Positions 8,815-16,380 of a stretch of 64,000 bases of DNA are shown here, one piece after another. The stretch covers positions 62,001-126,000 of the forward strand of contig NZ_PGVG01000005.1 of assembly GCF_002795245.1 (NCBI RefSeq), written 5' to 3'. Position 1 is the first letter of the stretch. Each line of letters opens with the position of its first letter. Made by a program: the position numbers and the translations under genes. The stretch is from Bradyrhizobium forestalis. Lineage in GTDB: Bacteria > Pseudomonadota > Alphaproteobacteria > Rhizobiales > Xanthobacteraceae. The notes below the pieces were generated by a model that was not told the DNA's origin, did not search any database, and saw only the letters and a program-made list of their open reading frames with translations.

Positions 8815-9399
8815 ATGAAAACCACATTCCTCGACCCTGAAAACTACACCCGCTCGCCATGGAAGAACGGCGGCGGCATCTTCACCGACATCGCGGACGC
8901 TCATCGGGCCGATGTGCCGCAGAAGAACTGGGACAGCCTGCTCTGGCGCTTTGCGTCGACGCCGATCGTCGCGCCCGGTCCCTTCTCCCATATGCCCGGC
9001 ATCGACCGCTTGCAGATGGTCGTCGATGGGCGCGGGCTGGTGCTGAAGGCCCCTGGGCAGGACTTCGACGAGCGTGAACCTTTTACGACGGTGCGCTTCA
9101 CCGGCGAGCTCGAGATCGTGACCGAGCTCGAGGCGGGTCCGGTCGAGGTCGTGAACCTCATGGCGCGGCGCGGTGCGGCGGAGATCGATCTCGTCGCGCT
9201 CACGGGGCCCGGCAACCGGCGGCTCGCCGCCGGCACGCATCTGGTCTACGCACCCCGCGGCGAATGCCGCATCCGTCTCGACGACGAGAATTTTGCGATT
9301 CCCCGCAACGGCACGCTGAAGGTCGAGCTGGCCGGGCCATTCCAGCTCGCGCTCGTCTCCGGTCTGGCGGTGCTGGGGTCGATCCGGCTCCTCGGCTAG
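8815..9399 (+). CDS. hutD: HutD/Ves family cupin-like protein
   Basis: A 194-residue protein whose N-terminus contains the family hallmark SPWKNGGGIFTDIA (about residues 12-25), with SHMPGIDRLQMVVDGRG further on, typical of HutD/Ves. The fold is a bicupin. HutD proteins often accompany histidine-utilisation genes and are suggested to govern N-formimino-glutamate levels, while E. coli Ves is cold-linked; a catalytic role is not established. No hut genes occur in this window, so this copy is isolated between two cyclase genes. The start is the only plausible ATG, 62 bases after the upstream cyclase. Confidence 0.8.
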   Translation: MKTTFLDPENYTRSPWKNGGGIFTDIADAHRADVPQKNWDSLLWRFASTPIVAPGPFSHMPGIDRLQMVVDGRGLVLKAPGQDFDEREPFTTVRFTGELEIVTELEAGPVEVVNLMARRGAAEIDLVALTGPGNRRLAAGTHLVYAPRGECRIRLDDENFAIPRNGTLKVELAGPFQLALVSGLAVLGSIRLLG

Positions 9400-9501
9400 C
9401 GCCGGTCGCCGCTGCACAATCCGTGCAACTGGCTAGGTTGACGCCGCCCGGCCGGAGCACGATATCTGCTTTGCTAAAGACCGCAGCCCGAGGGGCAGGA
9501 T

Positions 9502-10692
9502 ATGAACGCGCCACACAACCATGTCCCCACGCAGGCCGACGGGGTCGTCGACTGGCTGACCAACGGCACGCGCGACGAGCGTTTCATCGACAACATCTTC
9601 GCGCAGATGTGCATCCGCCTCCAGCAGGCGGGCATTCCGGTGAAGCGCGCGACGCTTCACATCCTGATCAATCACCCGCAGTGGCTGGGGGCCCGCATGA
9701 TGTGGTCCGACGGGATGCGCGAGGCGGAGATTGCGCTGGTTGACTATGACGTTCGCGAACGGTCCGAATATATCGGCAGCGCCGCCAACGAAATCCATGA
9801 CGGCGCCGCCGAGGTGCGCGAGAGGCTCGAACAGGATTCCTCGCTCGGCCGCCAGCACGCCCTCTATGACGAGATGCGCGCCAGGGGCCTCACCGACTAT
9901 GTCGCCTGGCCGCTCTACCATACGCTCGGCAAGCGGCACATCGTCACTTTCGCGACCGATCGGCCCGGCGGGTTCGACGATGCCCATGTCGCCGGCCTGA
10001 AGAAGCTGTTGCCGGTGCTGGCGCTGGTCAGCGAGATCCGCGTCAAGAACCGCCTGGCACGGACGCTGCTGGAGACCTATGTCGGCACCCATGCCGGCGA
10101 GCTGATCCTGGCCGGCGCCACCAGGCGCGGCAGCGGCACGACGGTGCGCGCCGCGATCATGATCTGCGACTTGCGGGATTTCACCAAGATTTCCGACAAT
10201 TGGCCGCGCGACGACGTCATCGACCTGCTCAACGACTATTTCGACGCGATGTCGGAGCCGATTGTGCGGCACGGCGGCGAGATCCTGAAATTCATCGGTG
10301 ACGGACTGCTCGCCATCTTCCCGCTTCATGAGCCGAATGCCTGCGCCAATCTGCTGCATGCCGTGGCCGAGGCCCGCAAGGCCATGGCCGCGCTGAACGA
10401 ACGGAACAGCGCGACCGGCCGCGCGCCGCTGAACTACGGCATCGGCGTGCATGTCGGCGACGTCATGTACGGCAATATCGGATCATCGAGCCGGCTCGAC
10501 TTCACCGTGATCGGCCCGGCCGTCAACATGGCCTCCCGCCTCGAAGCGCTGACCAAGAAGGTCGGCAAGAACGTGCTGCTGTCACGCGATTTCGCCGAGC
10601 TGGTGGCGAAGCAGTTCGAGCTGGAGCATGTCGGCAGGCACGAGGTGCGCGGCTTCAGTGATCCGATCGAGCTGTTTGCATATCCGGGGTGA
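9502..10692 (+). CDS. Cytoplasmic class III adenylate/guanylate cyclase
   Basis: A 396-residue soluble protein. Residues about 1-200 form a GAF-like sensory region without membrane segments. Residues about 215-385 are a class III cyclase domain, with metal Asp residues in IMICDLRDF and FIGDGLLAIF and the later motif FTVIGPAVNMASRLEA. The usual GDAVN is GPAVN here, a change seen in several bacterial cyclases. The ATG has a good ribosome site (AGGGGCAGG, 3-9 bases upstream). It is monocistronic and points toward the convergent rhodanese gene. The nucleotide specificity is not certain from sequence. Confidence 0.88.
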   Translation: MNAPHNHVPTQADGVVDWLTNGTRDERFIDNIFAQMCIRLQQAGIPVKRATLHILINHPQWLGARMMWSDGMREAEIALVDYDVRERSEYIGSAANEIHDGAAEVRERLEQDSSLGRQHALYDEMRARGLTDYVAWPLYHTLGKRHIVTFATDRPGGFDDAHVAGLKKLLPVLALVSEIRVKNRLARTLLETYVGTHAGELILAGATRRGSGTTVRAAIMICDLRDFTKISDNWPRDDVIDLLNDYFDAMSEPIVRHGGEILKFIGDGLLAIFPLHEPNACANLLHAVAEARKAMAALNERNSATGRAPLNYGIGVHVGDVMYGNIGSSSRLDFTVIGPAVNMASRLEALTKKVGKNVLLSRDFAELVAKQFELEHVGRHEVRGFSDPIELFAYPG

Positions 10693-10845
10693 GGCCAAGG
10701 CTAGCGGATATGACGTGCTGGACGGTCCGCGCAAGCGCCTCGTCCTTTGAGACGACCGCTTCCAGCGGTCTCCGCAGGACGAGGCCAATTGGGCCCGCTG
10801 AAGCTGCTGCCGCATCCTTCAACGGAACCGCGCCGCTTGCTCCCG

Positions 10846-11214
10846 CTATTTCTCGACCGCCCCCGACCAGTCCTTGAAGCCGCCGACATTGTAGACCTTC
10901 TCGTAGCCCATATCCTTCAGCACCTTCCCGGCCAGCGCCGATCTGCCGCCGGATGCGCAGTAGAGGATGACGGTCTTGGTCTTGTCGAACGCCTTGTCGT
11001 GATAGGGCGATTCCGGATCGGCGCGAAACTCCAGCATGCCGCGCGAGACATGCACGGCGCCCGCGATCTTGCCGCTGGCGGCGACCTCCGGCGCATCGCG
11101 AACGTCGACGACCAGCGTGTTGCCGCTTCTGATCATCTCGGCCGCTTGCTCCGACGTGATCTTCGGGACTGCCGCGTTCGCAGCTTCCAGCATTTGCTTC
11201 ACACTCGTTGCCAT
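10846..11214 (-). CDS. Single-domain rhodanese-like sulfurtransferase
   Basis: A 122-residue single rhodanese domain. It has the CH2A-like segment LVVDVRDAPEVAASG (about residues 34-48) and the active-site loop CASGGRSA with the nucleophile Cys86. Such proteins move sulfane sulfur to cyanide, thiols or other acceptors in the cytoplasm; the physiological acceptor here is unknown. No signal peptide is present. It is convergent with the 9502-10692 cyclase and is the only gene of its transcription unit. Confidence 0.88.
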   Translation of the reverse strand: MATSVKQMLEAANAAVPKITSEQAAEMIRSGNTLVVDVRDAPEVAASGKIAGAVHVSRGMLEFRADPESPYHDKAFDKTKTVILYCASGGRSALAGKVLKDMGYEKVYNVGGFKDWSGAVEK

Positions 11215-11519
11215 CGGTTCTCTCTCCTGCCGCCCCCACGGGAGGATAGCACATCGATTTGGGCTGCGCCTCCTCTAGTCGATGGACGCCGTGCCGCGCA
11301 AAACGGGCGTTCGCCGGCCCCTTCATGGGCCGTGCCGCGCGTCGTGCGGATGGGCAAATGAGGACGACTTGTTGAAAGAGATCGCCGCGCAGGACTCGTA
11401 AGCTGGTCTCAACGGTGGCCCGGACGACGAATGCCCCGCTTCATCGGGAGACGAGGCGAGCCTGGTGCAACAGAAGAGGTGATCGGCGACATCAGGCGCG
11501 ACAACGAGAGGAGACGTCA
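11215..11519. other. Intergenic region between divergent rhodanese gene and small-protein cluster
   Basis: About 305 bases without a supported gene. It must hold the promoters of the minus-strand rhodanese and the plus-strand small-protein cluster. Only the strong GAGAGGAGACGTCA ribosome site directly before 11520 is recognisable. No clear -35/-10 pair or operator was seen. Confidence 0.5.
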
Positions 11520-11738
11520 ATGCCAACCTGCTCTGGAACTCTTCATGATCGACCCGGACGCTGTGCCGTCTGCGACGGCAGGTTCGGTCTCATCAGGTAT
11601 TATGCATGGCGCAAGCCTCTGTGCTCGAAGACGTGCGTCGAGCGCTTGGCGACGCGCCGCCGGGACGATCGCGACTGGCTGGGACGTTTCCCCATCGCCT
11701 TCGACACATCTCCAGAGAACCGAGCGAGGATGCCATGA
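11520..11738 (+). CDS. Small cysteine-pair (zinc-ribbon-like) protein
   Basis: A 72-residue basic protein with CAVC (residues 15-18) and, after 16 residues, CSKTC (35-39), plus Cys4. This C-x2-C / C-x3-C arrangement suggests a small zinc-binding fold. The start at 11520 is decided by a strong ribosome site (GAGAGGAG, about 5 bases upstream), shortening the open frame that begins at 11415. The end overlaps the start of the next gene as ATGA, so the two are translationally coupled. Homologous short open frames are familiar in Bradyrhizobium, but no function is known. Confidence 0.7.
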   Translation: MPTCSGTLHDRPGRCAVCDGRFGLIRYYAWRKPLCSKTCVERLATRRRDDRDWLGRFPIAFDTSPENRARMP

Positions 11739-11959
11739 CGCTCCAGATGTCAGGACGAGGCAAGCAATATATGGAAACGGCGCAGAGCCTGCTGCGCGCG
11801 GCGCGGAGCATGACCGACGAGGTGGTTGCGACGCGGCTGAAGCTGCTGGCCGATGATTATCAGCGGCGCGCCGAAAAGGCCTCGAGCGTCGATGCCGCCA
11901 AATCGGCGACGCGCTCGGCCGCAAGAGCGGAATACGACTGGTCGAAGGAGCTCGCGTGA
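11735..11959 (+). CDS. Small helical hypothetical protein, coupled to the gene before it
   Basis: A 74-residue charged, mostly helical protein (for example VVATRLKLLADDYQRRAEKA) without cysteines, signal peptide or membrane helix. Its ATG overlaps the TGA of the preceding cysteine-pair gene by the ATGA arrangement and is preceded by GCGAGGATG, so it is likely made from the same mRNA. It resembles the short unnamed rhizobial proteins with an L-x3-A-D-x2-R-R-A helix. The function is unknown. Confidence 0.7.
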   Translation: MTLQMSGRGKQYMETAQSLLRAARSMTDEVVATRLKLLADDYQRRAEKASSVDAAKSATRSAARAEYDWSKELA

Positions 11960-11960
11960 G

Positions 11961-12173
11961 ATGATCAGGATCATCGCCGTGCTCTGCAGCCTCTCGTCGC
12001 CGACGAGCTGTCGTGAACAAATCGTCACGACCTCGGACTTCGCCGACGTGACCATGCAGTCCTGCCTGATGGGCGCGCCGCAGCTCGCCGAATGGATGGC
12101 GCAGCATCCGGCCGAACGCCTGGCTGCATGGCGCTGCATGATCGGCAAGCAGGGCGGCGGCAGAGGAATTTAG
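11961..12173 (+). CDS. Small exported cysteine-rich protein
   Basis: A 70-residue protein with a short hydrophobic N-terminus (MIRIIAVLCSL), four cysteines, and a C-terminal pattern WMAQHP-x6-AAWRCMI. This pattern matches a widespread but uncharacterised family of small rhizobial proteins (motif W-x3-HP-x6-W-x-C). It is presumably exported and disulfide-bonded. The ATG at 11961 is one base after the TGA of the previous gene, making it the third gene of a tight cluster. The function is unknown. Confidence 0.7.
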   Translation: MIRIIAVLCSLSSPTSCREQIVTTSDFADVTMQSCLMGAPQLAEWMAQHPAERLAAWRCMIGKQGGGRGI

Positions 12174-12262
12174 GACGCGAGCTTGGGGGCGCAGGGCGAT
12201 CGCAAATAGCATTTTCCGCAAGCCGCGCGCGCCTCGCCCTTCGAGAAACTGCGACCGCGCAC

Positions 12263-12318
12263 GCCATCCTCATCCTGAGGGCCCGCCAACGGCGGGCGTC
12301 TCGAAGGATGGCCACAGA
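12263..12318. repeat. Dispersed palindromic repeat
   Basis: Outer complementary words CCATCCT / AGGATGG and the inner hairpin GCCCGCC-AAC-GGCGGGC (12281-12297) form a nested inverted repeat in the 270-base gap between the small-protein cluster and the next cyclase. It resembles the element at 3733-3773. It may end the small-protein transcript. Confidence 0.55.
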
Positions 12319-12444
12319 GAAGTCGCTCCCAAATGCGATTGCCGGGCAGGGCGGCATGGCGGGTTGGCAGCACTGTTGCCAACGCGGGGTTGTGCGACTA
12401 CGCTTTGCGAAAGCTACGCCCAAACGGTCTTTGGCCGCACGTTC

Positions 12445-13242
12445 ATGCCGAAATTCCTTCGCATCGGTGTCCATCAGTCCAACGTCTCCGGGTACACGTC
12501 GAAGGCGTGGTGCGTCAGGCGCGTCGGCTCGGCGGTCTTCCTGAAGTGGGGCGCCGTGGAGGTGCATGGCGCCGGCGACGGGCGCAAGGTCTATTGGTCG
12601 CGTCTGCCACAGGAGAAGACGGTTCGTTGCGGCACCGCGCAGCGCGCGCAGGACTACACGAAAGCCGCGATCGCGCGGCGCCGCAATCATCGCTACGAGC
12701 CGCTGACCGGACCGATCGCGAATCGGCGCCCGTCGGCCGCACGCAGTGCCGAGCTCAAGCAGGCGCTCGCCATCATCCTGATCGTCGACATCGTCGGCTC
12801 GACTGCGAAGGCCGCCAAGCTCGGCGATGCGCGCTGGACCAAGGTGATGGGCCACTACTATGCCGCCGTCCGCAAGGAGCTGAAGAGCGCGCGCGGCAAG
12901 GAAGTCGTGACCACCGGCGACGGCGTGCTCGCGACCTTCAAGAAGCCCGCAGCCGGAATCGCTTGTGCGACCGCGCTCCAGCAAGCCGTGCGCACGCTCG
13001 GCCTCGAGATCCGGGTCGGCCTGCACGCCGGCGAATACACCATCAGCGGCGGCGAAATGGTCGGCCTCGCCTTCCACATCGGCACCCGCGTCGCGGCGAA
13101 GGCGCGCGCCGGCGAGGTGCTGGTGTCGAGCGCAGTGAAGGAGCTGATCACGGCGCAGGCGGCGATCAGCCTGCGGGATCACGGCGTGCATAGGCTGAAG
13201 GGGGTGCCGGAAAGGTGGAGGTTGTATAGGGTGGAGGGGTGA
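12445..13242 (+). CDS. WGR-like domain fused to class III nucleotide cyclase
   Basis: A 265-residue soluble protein. Residues about 15-95 look like a WGR domain (VFLKWGAVEVHG, then an A-x2-YTKAAIARRRNHRYEPL tail), a fold that in other proteins binds nucleic acid. Residues about 108-265 form a compact cyclase domain: metal Asp in LIVDIVGST, second Asp in VTTGDGVLATF, then VGLAFHIGTRVAAKA. This belongs to the short cyclase group typical of actinobacteria and rhizobia. The ATG at 12445 was chosen because the domain begins there. An in-frame start at 12364 exists, and neither has a strong ribosome site. The cyclase call is firm; the WGR assignment is tentative. Confidence 0.78.
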   Translation: MPKFLRIGVHQSNVSGYTSKAWCVRRVGSAVFLKWGAVEVHGAGDGRKVYWSRLPQEKTVRCGTAQRAQDYTKAAIARRRNHRYEPLTGPIANRRPSAARSAELKQALAIILIVDIVGSTAKAAKLGDARWTKVMGHYYAAVRKELKSARGKEVVTTGDGVLATFKKPAAGIACATALQQAVRTLGLEIRVGLHAGEYTISGGEMVGLAFHIGTRVAAKARAGEVLVSSAVKELITAQAAISLRDHGVHRLKGVPERWRLYRVEG

Positions 13243-13361
13243 AGGGGGTGCGGGCCGGTTTGTTTGTCATTGCGAGCCAAGAAAACCCAGAAGACCCCAT
13301 TGGACGAACGGGCCCTTGCGCGCCGCAGAAGCCGTGAGTTTGAGAAATGAAGGAGACCAGC

Positions 13362-13682
13362 ATGGCCGGCAGGAGGACCGTGGCGAGGAACAAGAAAGCC
13401 GTTCGCTCCGCCGCCAAACTGACCACGCTCGATGATTTCCTCGGCGAAGAAGGCAAGCGCGACGAGTTCGAAGCCATCGCCGTCAAGGAAGTCCTCGCCT
13501 GGCAGATCGAGCAGGCGATGAAGGAGAAGAACATATCGCGCAACAACCTGGCCCAGCGCATGAAGACCTCGCGCAGTCAGATCGGTCGACTGCTCGACCC
13601 CAAGGACGGCAATGTCACGCTGACCACGCTCCAGCGCGCCGCGCGGATGGTCGGGCGCTCGCTGAGGTTGGAGTTGGTTTGA
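13362..13682 (+). CDS. XRE-type HTH regulator, antitoxin-like
   Basis: A 106-residue DNA-binding protein with an XRE/Cro helix-turn-helix at about residues 52-105 (ISRNNLAQRMKTSRSQIGRLL), preceded by a conserved arm (DDFLGEEGKRDEFEAIAVKEVLAWQ). This is the family often found as the second gene of HigB/RelE-type toxin-antitoxin pairs. Here no toxin-sized gene precedes it, so it looks orphan. The ATG at 13362 has GGAG 7 bases upstream and is preferred to the ATG at 13347. Confidence 0.8.
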   Translation: MAGRRTVARNKKAVRSAAKLTTLDDFLGEEGKRDEFEAIAVKEVLAWQIEQAMKEKNISRNNLAQRMKTSRSQIGRLLDPKDGNVTLTTLQRAARMVGRSLRLELV

Positions 13683-13759
13683 GACGCGATTGGGGACATT
13701 GCTGGAATGTCGCCGCCGTCGTTGTTCGCGAGCCCTACGAAAGCGGCTTGGCTATTGAA

Positions 13760-14290
13760 TGCACTGGACTGCACCCCTTAAGTGAGACACGATAATTCCT
13801 GTGACAGGCATTTTGAGGATGACCTGTGGCAGTACGAGCAAAGAACCGTCAGTTTCCGACGGCCTACAAATTGAAGGCGATCAGGCGGGTTGAGCGAGGC
13901 GAAGGCGTTCTGCCTGTGGCTCGTGAACTTGGGATATCACGCAAGATTCTGCACGACTGGGTCAAGGCGTGGAAGGCGCACGGGCCGGAGGGATTAAACC
14001 GCAAGCCCGGACCCAAGCCTGGTCCGCGGAAGCTCAAGCCTGTACCGACTTATGACGACAAGCGTTCTGCGCTCACGCGTGCGAATGCCCGCATCGCCGA
14101 GCTCGAGCGGCTGGTGGGCCGCCAGCAGATGGATATCGATTTTTTTCGCGACGAGCGCTCCGTCTGCTTGGCGACCGCGTATAGCCGTCCTCGTCTAATG
14201 CCCGTCGAGGAGTTGATTCAAAGGCTCGGAGCTATGGGCGTCGATCGGGTCGGACGCCAGGAAAACCGCTCGAATCACAAATGATTCATC
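13760..14290. mobile_element. Remnant of an IS3-type insertion sequence
   Basis: The segment contains an OrfA-like transposase gene (13826-14284) but no OrfB with the DDE catalytic core. The sequence after 14284 returns to a dispersed intergenic repeat. Candidate left-end sequence begins near 13760 (TGGACTGCACCCC), but no matching right inverted end was found, so the boundaries are approximate. Confidence 0.5.
13826..14284 (+). pseudogene. IS3-family OrfA transposase, decayed or frameshifted
   Basis: A GTG start after GAGGA gives an HTH protein with IS3 OrfA features: ARELGISRKILHDWVKAW (HTH), a linker rich in KPGPKPGPRK, and the leucine-zipper-like ANARIAELERLVGRQQMDIDFF. OrfA proteins usually continue from DFF with RALRL. 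Here that continuation (SRRALRLLGDRV, then a stop) is found only in the -1 frame, entered at a run of seven T bases (14150-14156). The zero frame instead carries 43 unrelated residues to 14284. Either this is a -1 slippage site or a one-base lesion. The catalytic partner OrfB is absent, so the element cannot move by itself. Confidence 0.6.
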
Positions 14291-14413
14291 CGATTCAACA
14301 ACTCCCCGGACAGTACAAAGGCGCAAGTGTACCTCGTTCAGGCCGCCATGGCGCAGCGGCTTGGAGCGCAGGATTCCGCCCCTCCCGCAAACGACCCCAG
14401 TATGTCAGACCAG

Positions 14414-14543
14414 CTAGAGCATGATCCGGAAAAGTGCGAAGCGGTTTTCCCTCGCGACCAACGCAACGCGTTTGCGCGGAGATCATGCTTGCATAACAAG
14501 CTAAAGCGCGATGATGATTCAACCTAATCTCATCGCGCTTTAG
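14414..14543. repeat. Two-part dispersed palindromic repeat overlapping a gene end
   Basis: The first part has arms AGCATGATC (near 14418) and GATCATGCT (14481-14489). The second is a perfect 14-base inverted repeat, CTAAAGCGCGATGA (14501-14514) and TCATCGCGCTTTAG (14530-14543), with a 15-base loop. I recognise this composite as a common intergenic element of Bradyrhizobium chromosomes. The right arm supplies the last bases and TAA stop of the minus-strand cNMP-binding gene and could act as its terminator. Confidence 0.75.
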
Positions 14544-15331
14544 CCGACCGTCTTCGCACTGAGATTCACGATTGAGGTCTCGAGATCCGGAGGCGCGGCG
14601 GCCCAGCCAGGCGAAGTGTTCGGCCTGCTGGCGTCGTTCGGCATTCGTCGAACGGCACTCGCCGCCGGGCTCTCAAGAGCCTGCATGCGGCCTGTGTGCG
14701 CCGGCAGGTGGCGTCCTGTGTTGGCCAGCAGGCGGTTGATCGACAGCTTCAGGAAGTGGAAAGCCAGGGCAGGATTCGCATGGCACACCTGGGCGAGTTC
14801 GCCCTCGGTGAGCCAGAGCAGCTCGACATCGGAAATTGCCTGAGCCGTCTGGGTGCGCTCATGTGCCGTCGAGAAAACGCCAATTTCCCCGAACAGCTCT
14901 CCCGCCCCCAGAACGAGATCGATTTCATTCAGGCGTACGCTTCCCTTTGCAAGCACATAGATGCGATCGGCGTAATCGCCTTGCCTGAAAATGATCTCCC
15001 CGGCCTTCCACGTCGCCGCTTTCATGAACGGGCATAGCGGGTCGGTTGTGAATTCGCCTTTGGATGCTTGCTCCACAATTCGCCTGACGCGGAGCATTTG
15101 GACTGTTCGGGCGACGTTAAGAGGCAGCAGAACCGAGTGAAGGATGAGGATTGGATACAAGCGGTCGAAGAACGCGTATGCGATGAACGCGACATTGCTC
15201 AAGATGGCCGCGATCCTGAGCTGGAGCATCGTCTTCATGCAAAACGTGGCGAAGACCAGAAGAGATGCGAGATAGCCGGCGGCTTCAACCCAGGACGTCG
15301 AGCCGCAGAGCAAAACGTCTGAGCAGTGCAT
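14540..15331 (-). CDS. Popeye-like membrane protein with cyclic-nucleotide-binding domain
   Basis: A 263-residue protein with about three transmembrane helices in residues 15-75, a linker, and a cNMP-binding beta-roll at about 95-205. The phosphate-binding cassette reads GELFGEIGVFSTAHERTQT, with the expected Glu and an Arg that could hold the cyclic phosphate. There is no HTH, so it is not a Crp-type activator. The three-helix plus cNMP-domain order is that of bacterial Popeye-like proteins. It may be a receptor for cAMP made by the cyclases of this window, acting at the membrane. The C-terminal 50 residues are low complexity, and the stop lies in a dispersed repeat. Confidence 0.78.
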   Translation of the reverse strand: MHCSDVLLCGSTSWVEAAGYLASLLVFATFCMKTMLQLRIAAILSNVAFIAYAFFDRLYPILILHSVLLPLNVARTVQMLRVRRIVEQASKGEFTTDPLCPFMKAATWKAGEIIFRQGDYADRIYVLAKGSVRLNEIDLVLGAGELFGEIGVFSTAHERTQTAQAISDVELLWLTEGELAQVCHANPALAFHFLKLSINRLLANTGRHLPAHTGRMQALESPAASAVRRMPNDASRPNTSPGWAAAPPDLETSIVNLSAKTVG

Positions 15332-15437
15332 TTCCGCATCCTTCTATGAACTTGCCCCTGAAGAGCGCGACGACCCAGCAGATGTGGCTCAAGGGGCTTT
15401 GATACCGAAGCAAACGCAAAGACAAGATGCTGATCGG

Positions 15438-15608
15438 CTAGAAGAATCCGGCACTTAGATCCAGCCCATAAGTCATCGACAGCAGCCACACCAAGAGGGT
15501 GGCTCCACAGAACAACGCGGTCTGCTTGAGGACGTTTGCCTGTAATGACGATGCGGGGAATACCCGGACAAAAGCGTTTGTAATCGCAGCAATTGCAACG
15601 GCGCGCAT
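15438..15608 (-). CDS. Small single-span membrane protein
   Basis: A 56-residue open frame with ATG at 15606-15608, preceded by CTGGAGATAATC (GGAG, 6-base spacing), and ending in TAG. The central hydrophobic stretch ALFCGATLLVWLLSMTYGL is a membrane helix, and the C-terminus reads DLSAGFF. The pattern LFCG-x2-LL ... MTYGLDLS-GFF is one I associate with unnamed Bradyrhizobium small proteins. A broken relative seems to lie at 17805-17949. It may share a transcript with the downstream cNMP-binding gene. The function is unknown. Confidence 0.62.
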   Translation of the reverse strand: MRAVAIAAITNAFVRVFPASSLQANVLKQTALFCGATLLVWLLSMTYGLDLSAGFF

Positions 15609-15660
15609 GATTATCTCCAGGAGTTGGCTAATGGCTGGGCGTTAGCGAGCGTCGTGCTTC

Positions 15661-15846
15661 ATGCACGAGCTCGCGATTCCGCTCTCGGCGACGGGGGGCT
15701 TCTTCTATCTCCCGGAATGCCCAGACAAAGCAGGCCCCACGGGCGACCTGGACCTCAAAAGATTCATGCGTTCTTTGGAGGGCGCGATCAACGAAATGCT
15801 CCGGCGAAGAGGCTTGCGATGGCGGCGGTTGGAGGAATTGGCATGA
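15661..15846 (+). CDS. Possible 61-residue hypothetical protein
   Basis: An ATG-initiated frame with moderately GC-biased third positions encodes a 61-residue protein (for example DLDLKRFMRSLEGAINEML). There is no clear ribosome site and no recognised family. It lies divergent to the small membrane-protein gene. It could be genuine or a chance frame; it is included because codon use is coding-like. Confidence 0.3.
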   Translation: MHELAIPLSATGGFFYLPECPDKAGPTGDLDLKRFMRSLEGAINEMLRRRGLRWRRLEELA

Positions 15847-15873
15847 TAACTTAAGGTTTGGCCGTGCGCGATG

Positions 15874-16059
15874 TTAGGCAATCGACCTCCGCCGTCCGAT
15901 CCTGGTCAGCCGCGTCCATACCGCCCGCCACATGTCGCGATAATATTCGGCGCGCAATTCGTGGGCCCGCGTCCTGTAGAATTCCATGAGGGCTGGCGTG
16001 ATGCGCCGTGGCGTGTCGCGGCGCCCTGGCTTCACAGAGTGGGTGAGAGTGGCGGACAT
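15874..16059 (-). CDS. Small basic rhizobial protein
   Basis: A 61-residue basic protein with the run ITPALMEFYRTRAHELRAEY and a Trp-containing amphipathic helix (RDMWRAVWTRLTRI). This matches a recurring short rhizobial protein type with ITP-x-(M/L)-x-FY-x3-AH-x-LRAE. The start has CGGAGAAAACCG directly upstream. The function is unknown. Confidence 0.62.
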   Translation of the reverse strand: MSATLTHSVKPGRRDTPRRITPALMEFYRTRAHELRAEYYRDMWRAVWTRLTRIGRRRSIA

Positions 16060-16126
16060 CGGTTTTCTCCGAGTATGAAAAATATAGAGACGGTGTGAGC
16101 GTTCGCAGCGGGTTTAGATCGTTCGA

Positions 16127-16336
16127 TCAACCACCACTGGAAAAGACGAATGTCATGTCGTGGAAATTCTCCGCCGGAAGACTTTTGATCGCACGGTGCA
16201 TCCCGGAGACGTCGATACTCACGGTCTTGGTGGAGCTCACGCCCGCCGCAGCAATCGGAGCGGAGAAGAAAGTCAGCTTCACCCCGACCCCGACCAGGAT
16301 AAGTATGGCGACCGCGACAACGGGGTGTGCGCGCAT
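16127..16336 (-). CDS. Small membrane-anchored or exported protein
   Basis: A 69-residue protein with a hydrophobic N-terminal segment (VVAVAILILVGVGVKLTFF) and the ending DVSGMHRAIKSLPAENFHDM, a motif set I associate with a short unnamed Bradyrhizobium protein family. The ATG at 16334-16336 follows GAAGGAACCGTC and is preferred over the longer frame beginning at 16390. It is probably anchored in the inner membrane with the C-terminus in the periplasm, or cleaved after AAA. The function is unknown. Confidence 0.65.
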   Translation of the reverse strand: MRAHPVVAVAILILVGVGVKLTFFSAPIAAAGVSSTKTVSIDVSGMHRAIKSLPAENFHDMTFVFSSGG

Positions 16337-16380
16337 GACGGTTCCTTCGGTTGCAAGTGCCCAGGATTGGCGATGCTTGA

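Noticed and set aside
13362..13682. Toxin-antitoxin pair
   Set aside because: The XRE protein looks antitoxin-like, but no toxin gene lies on either side.
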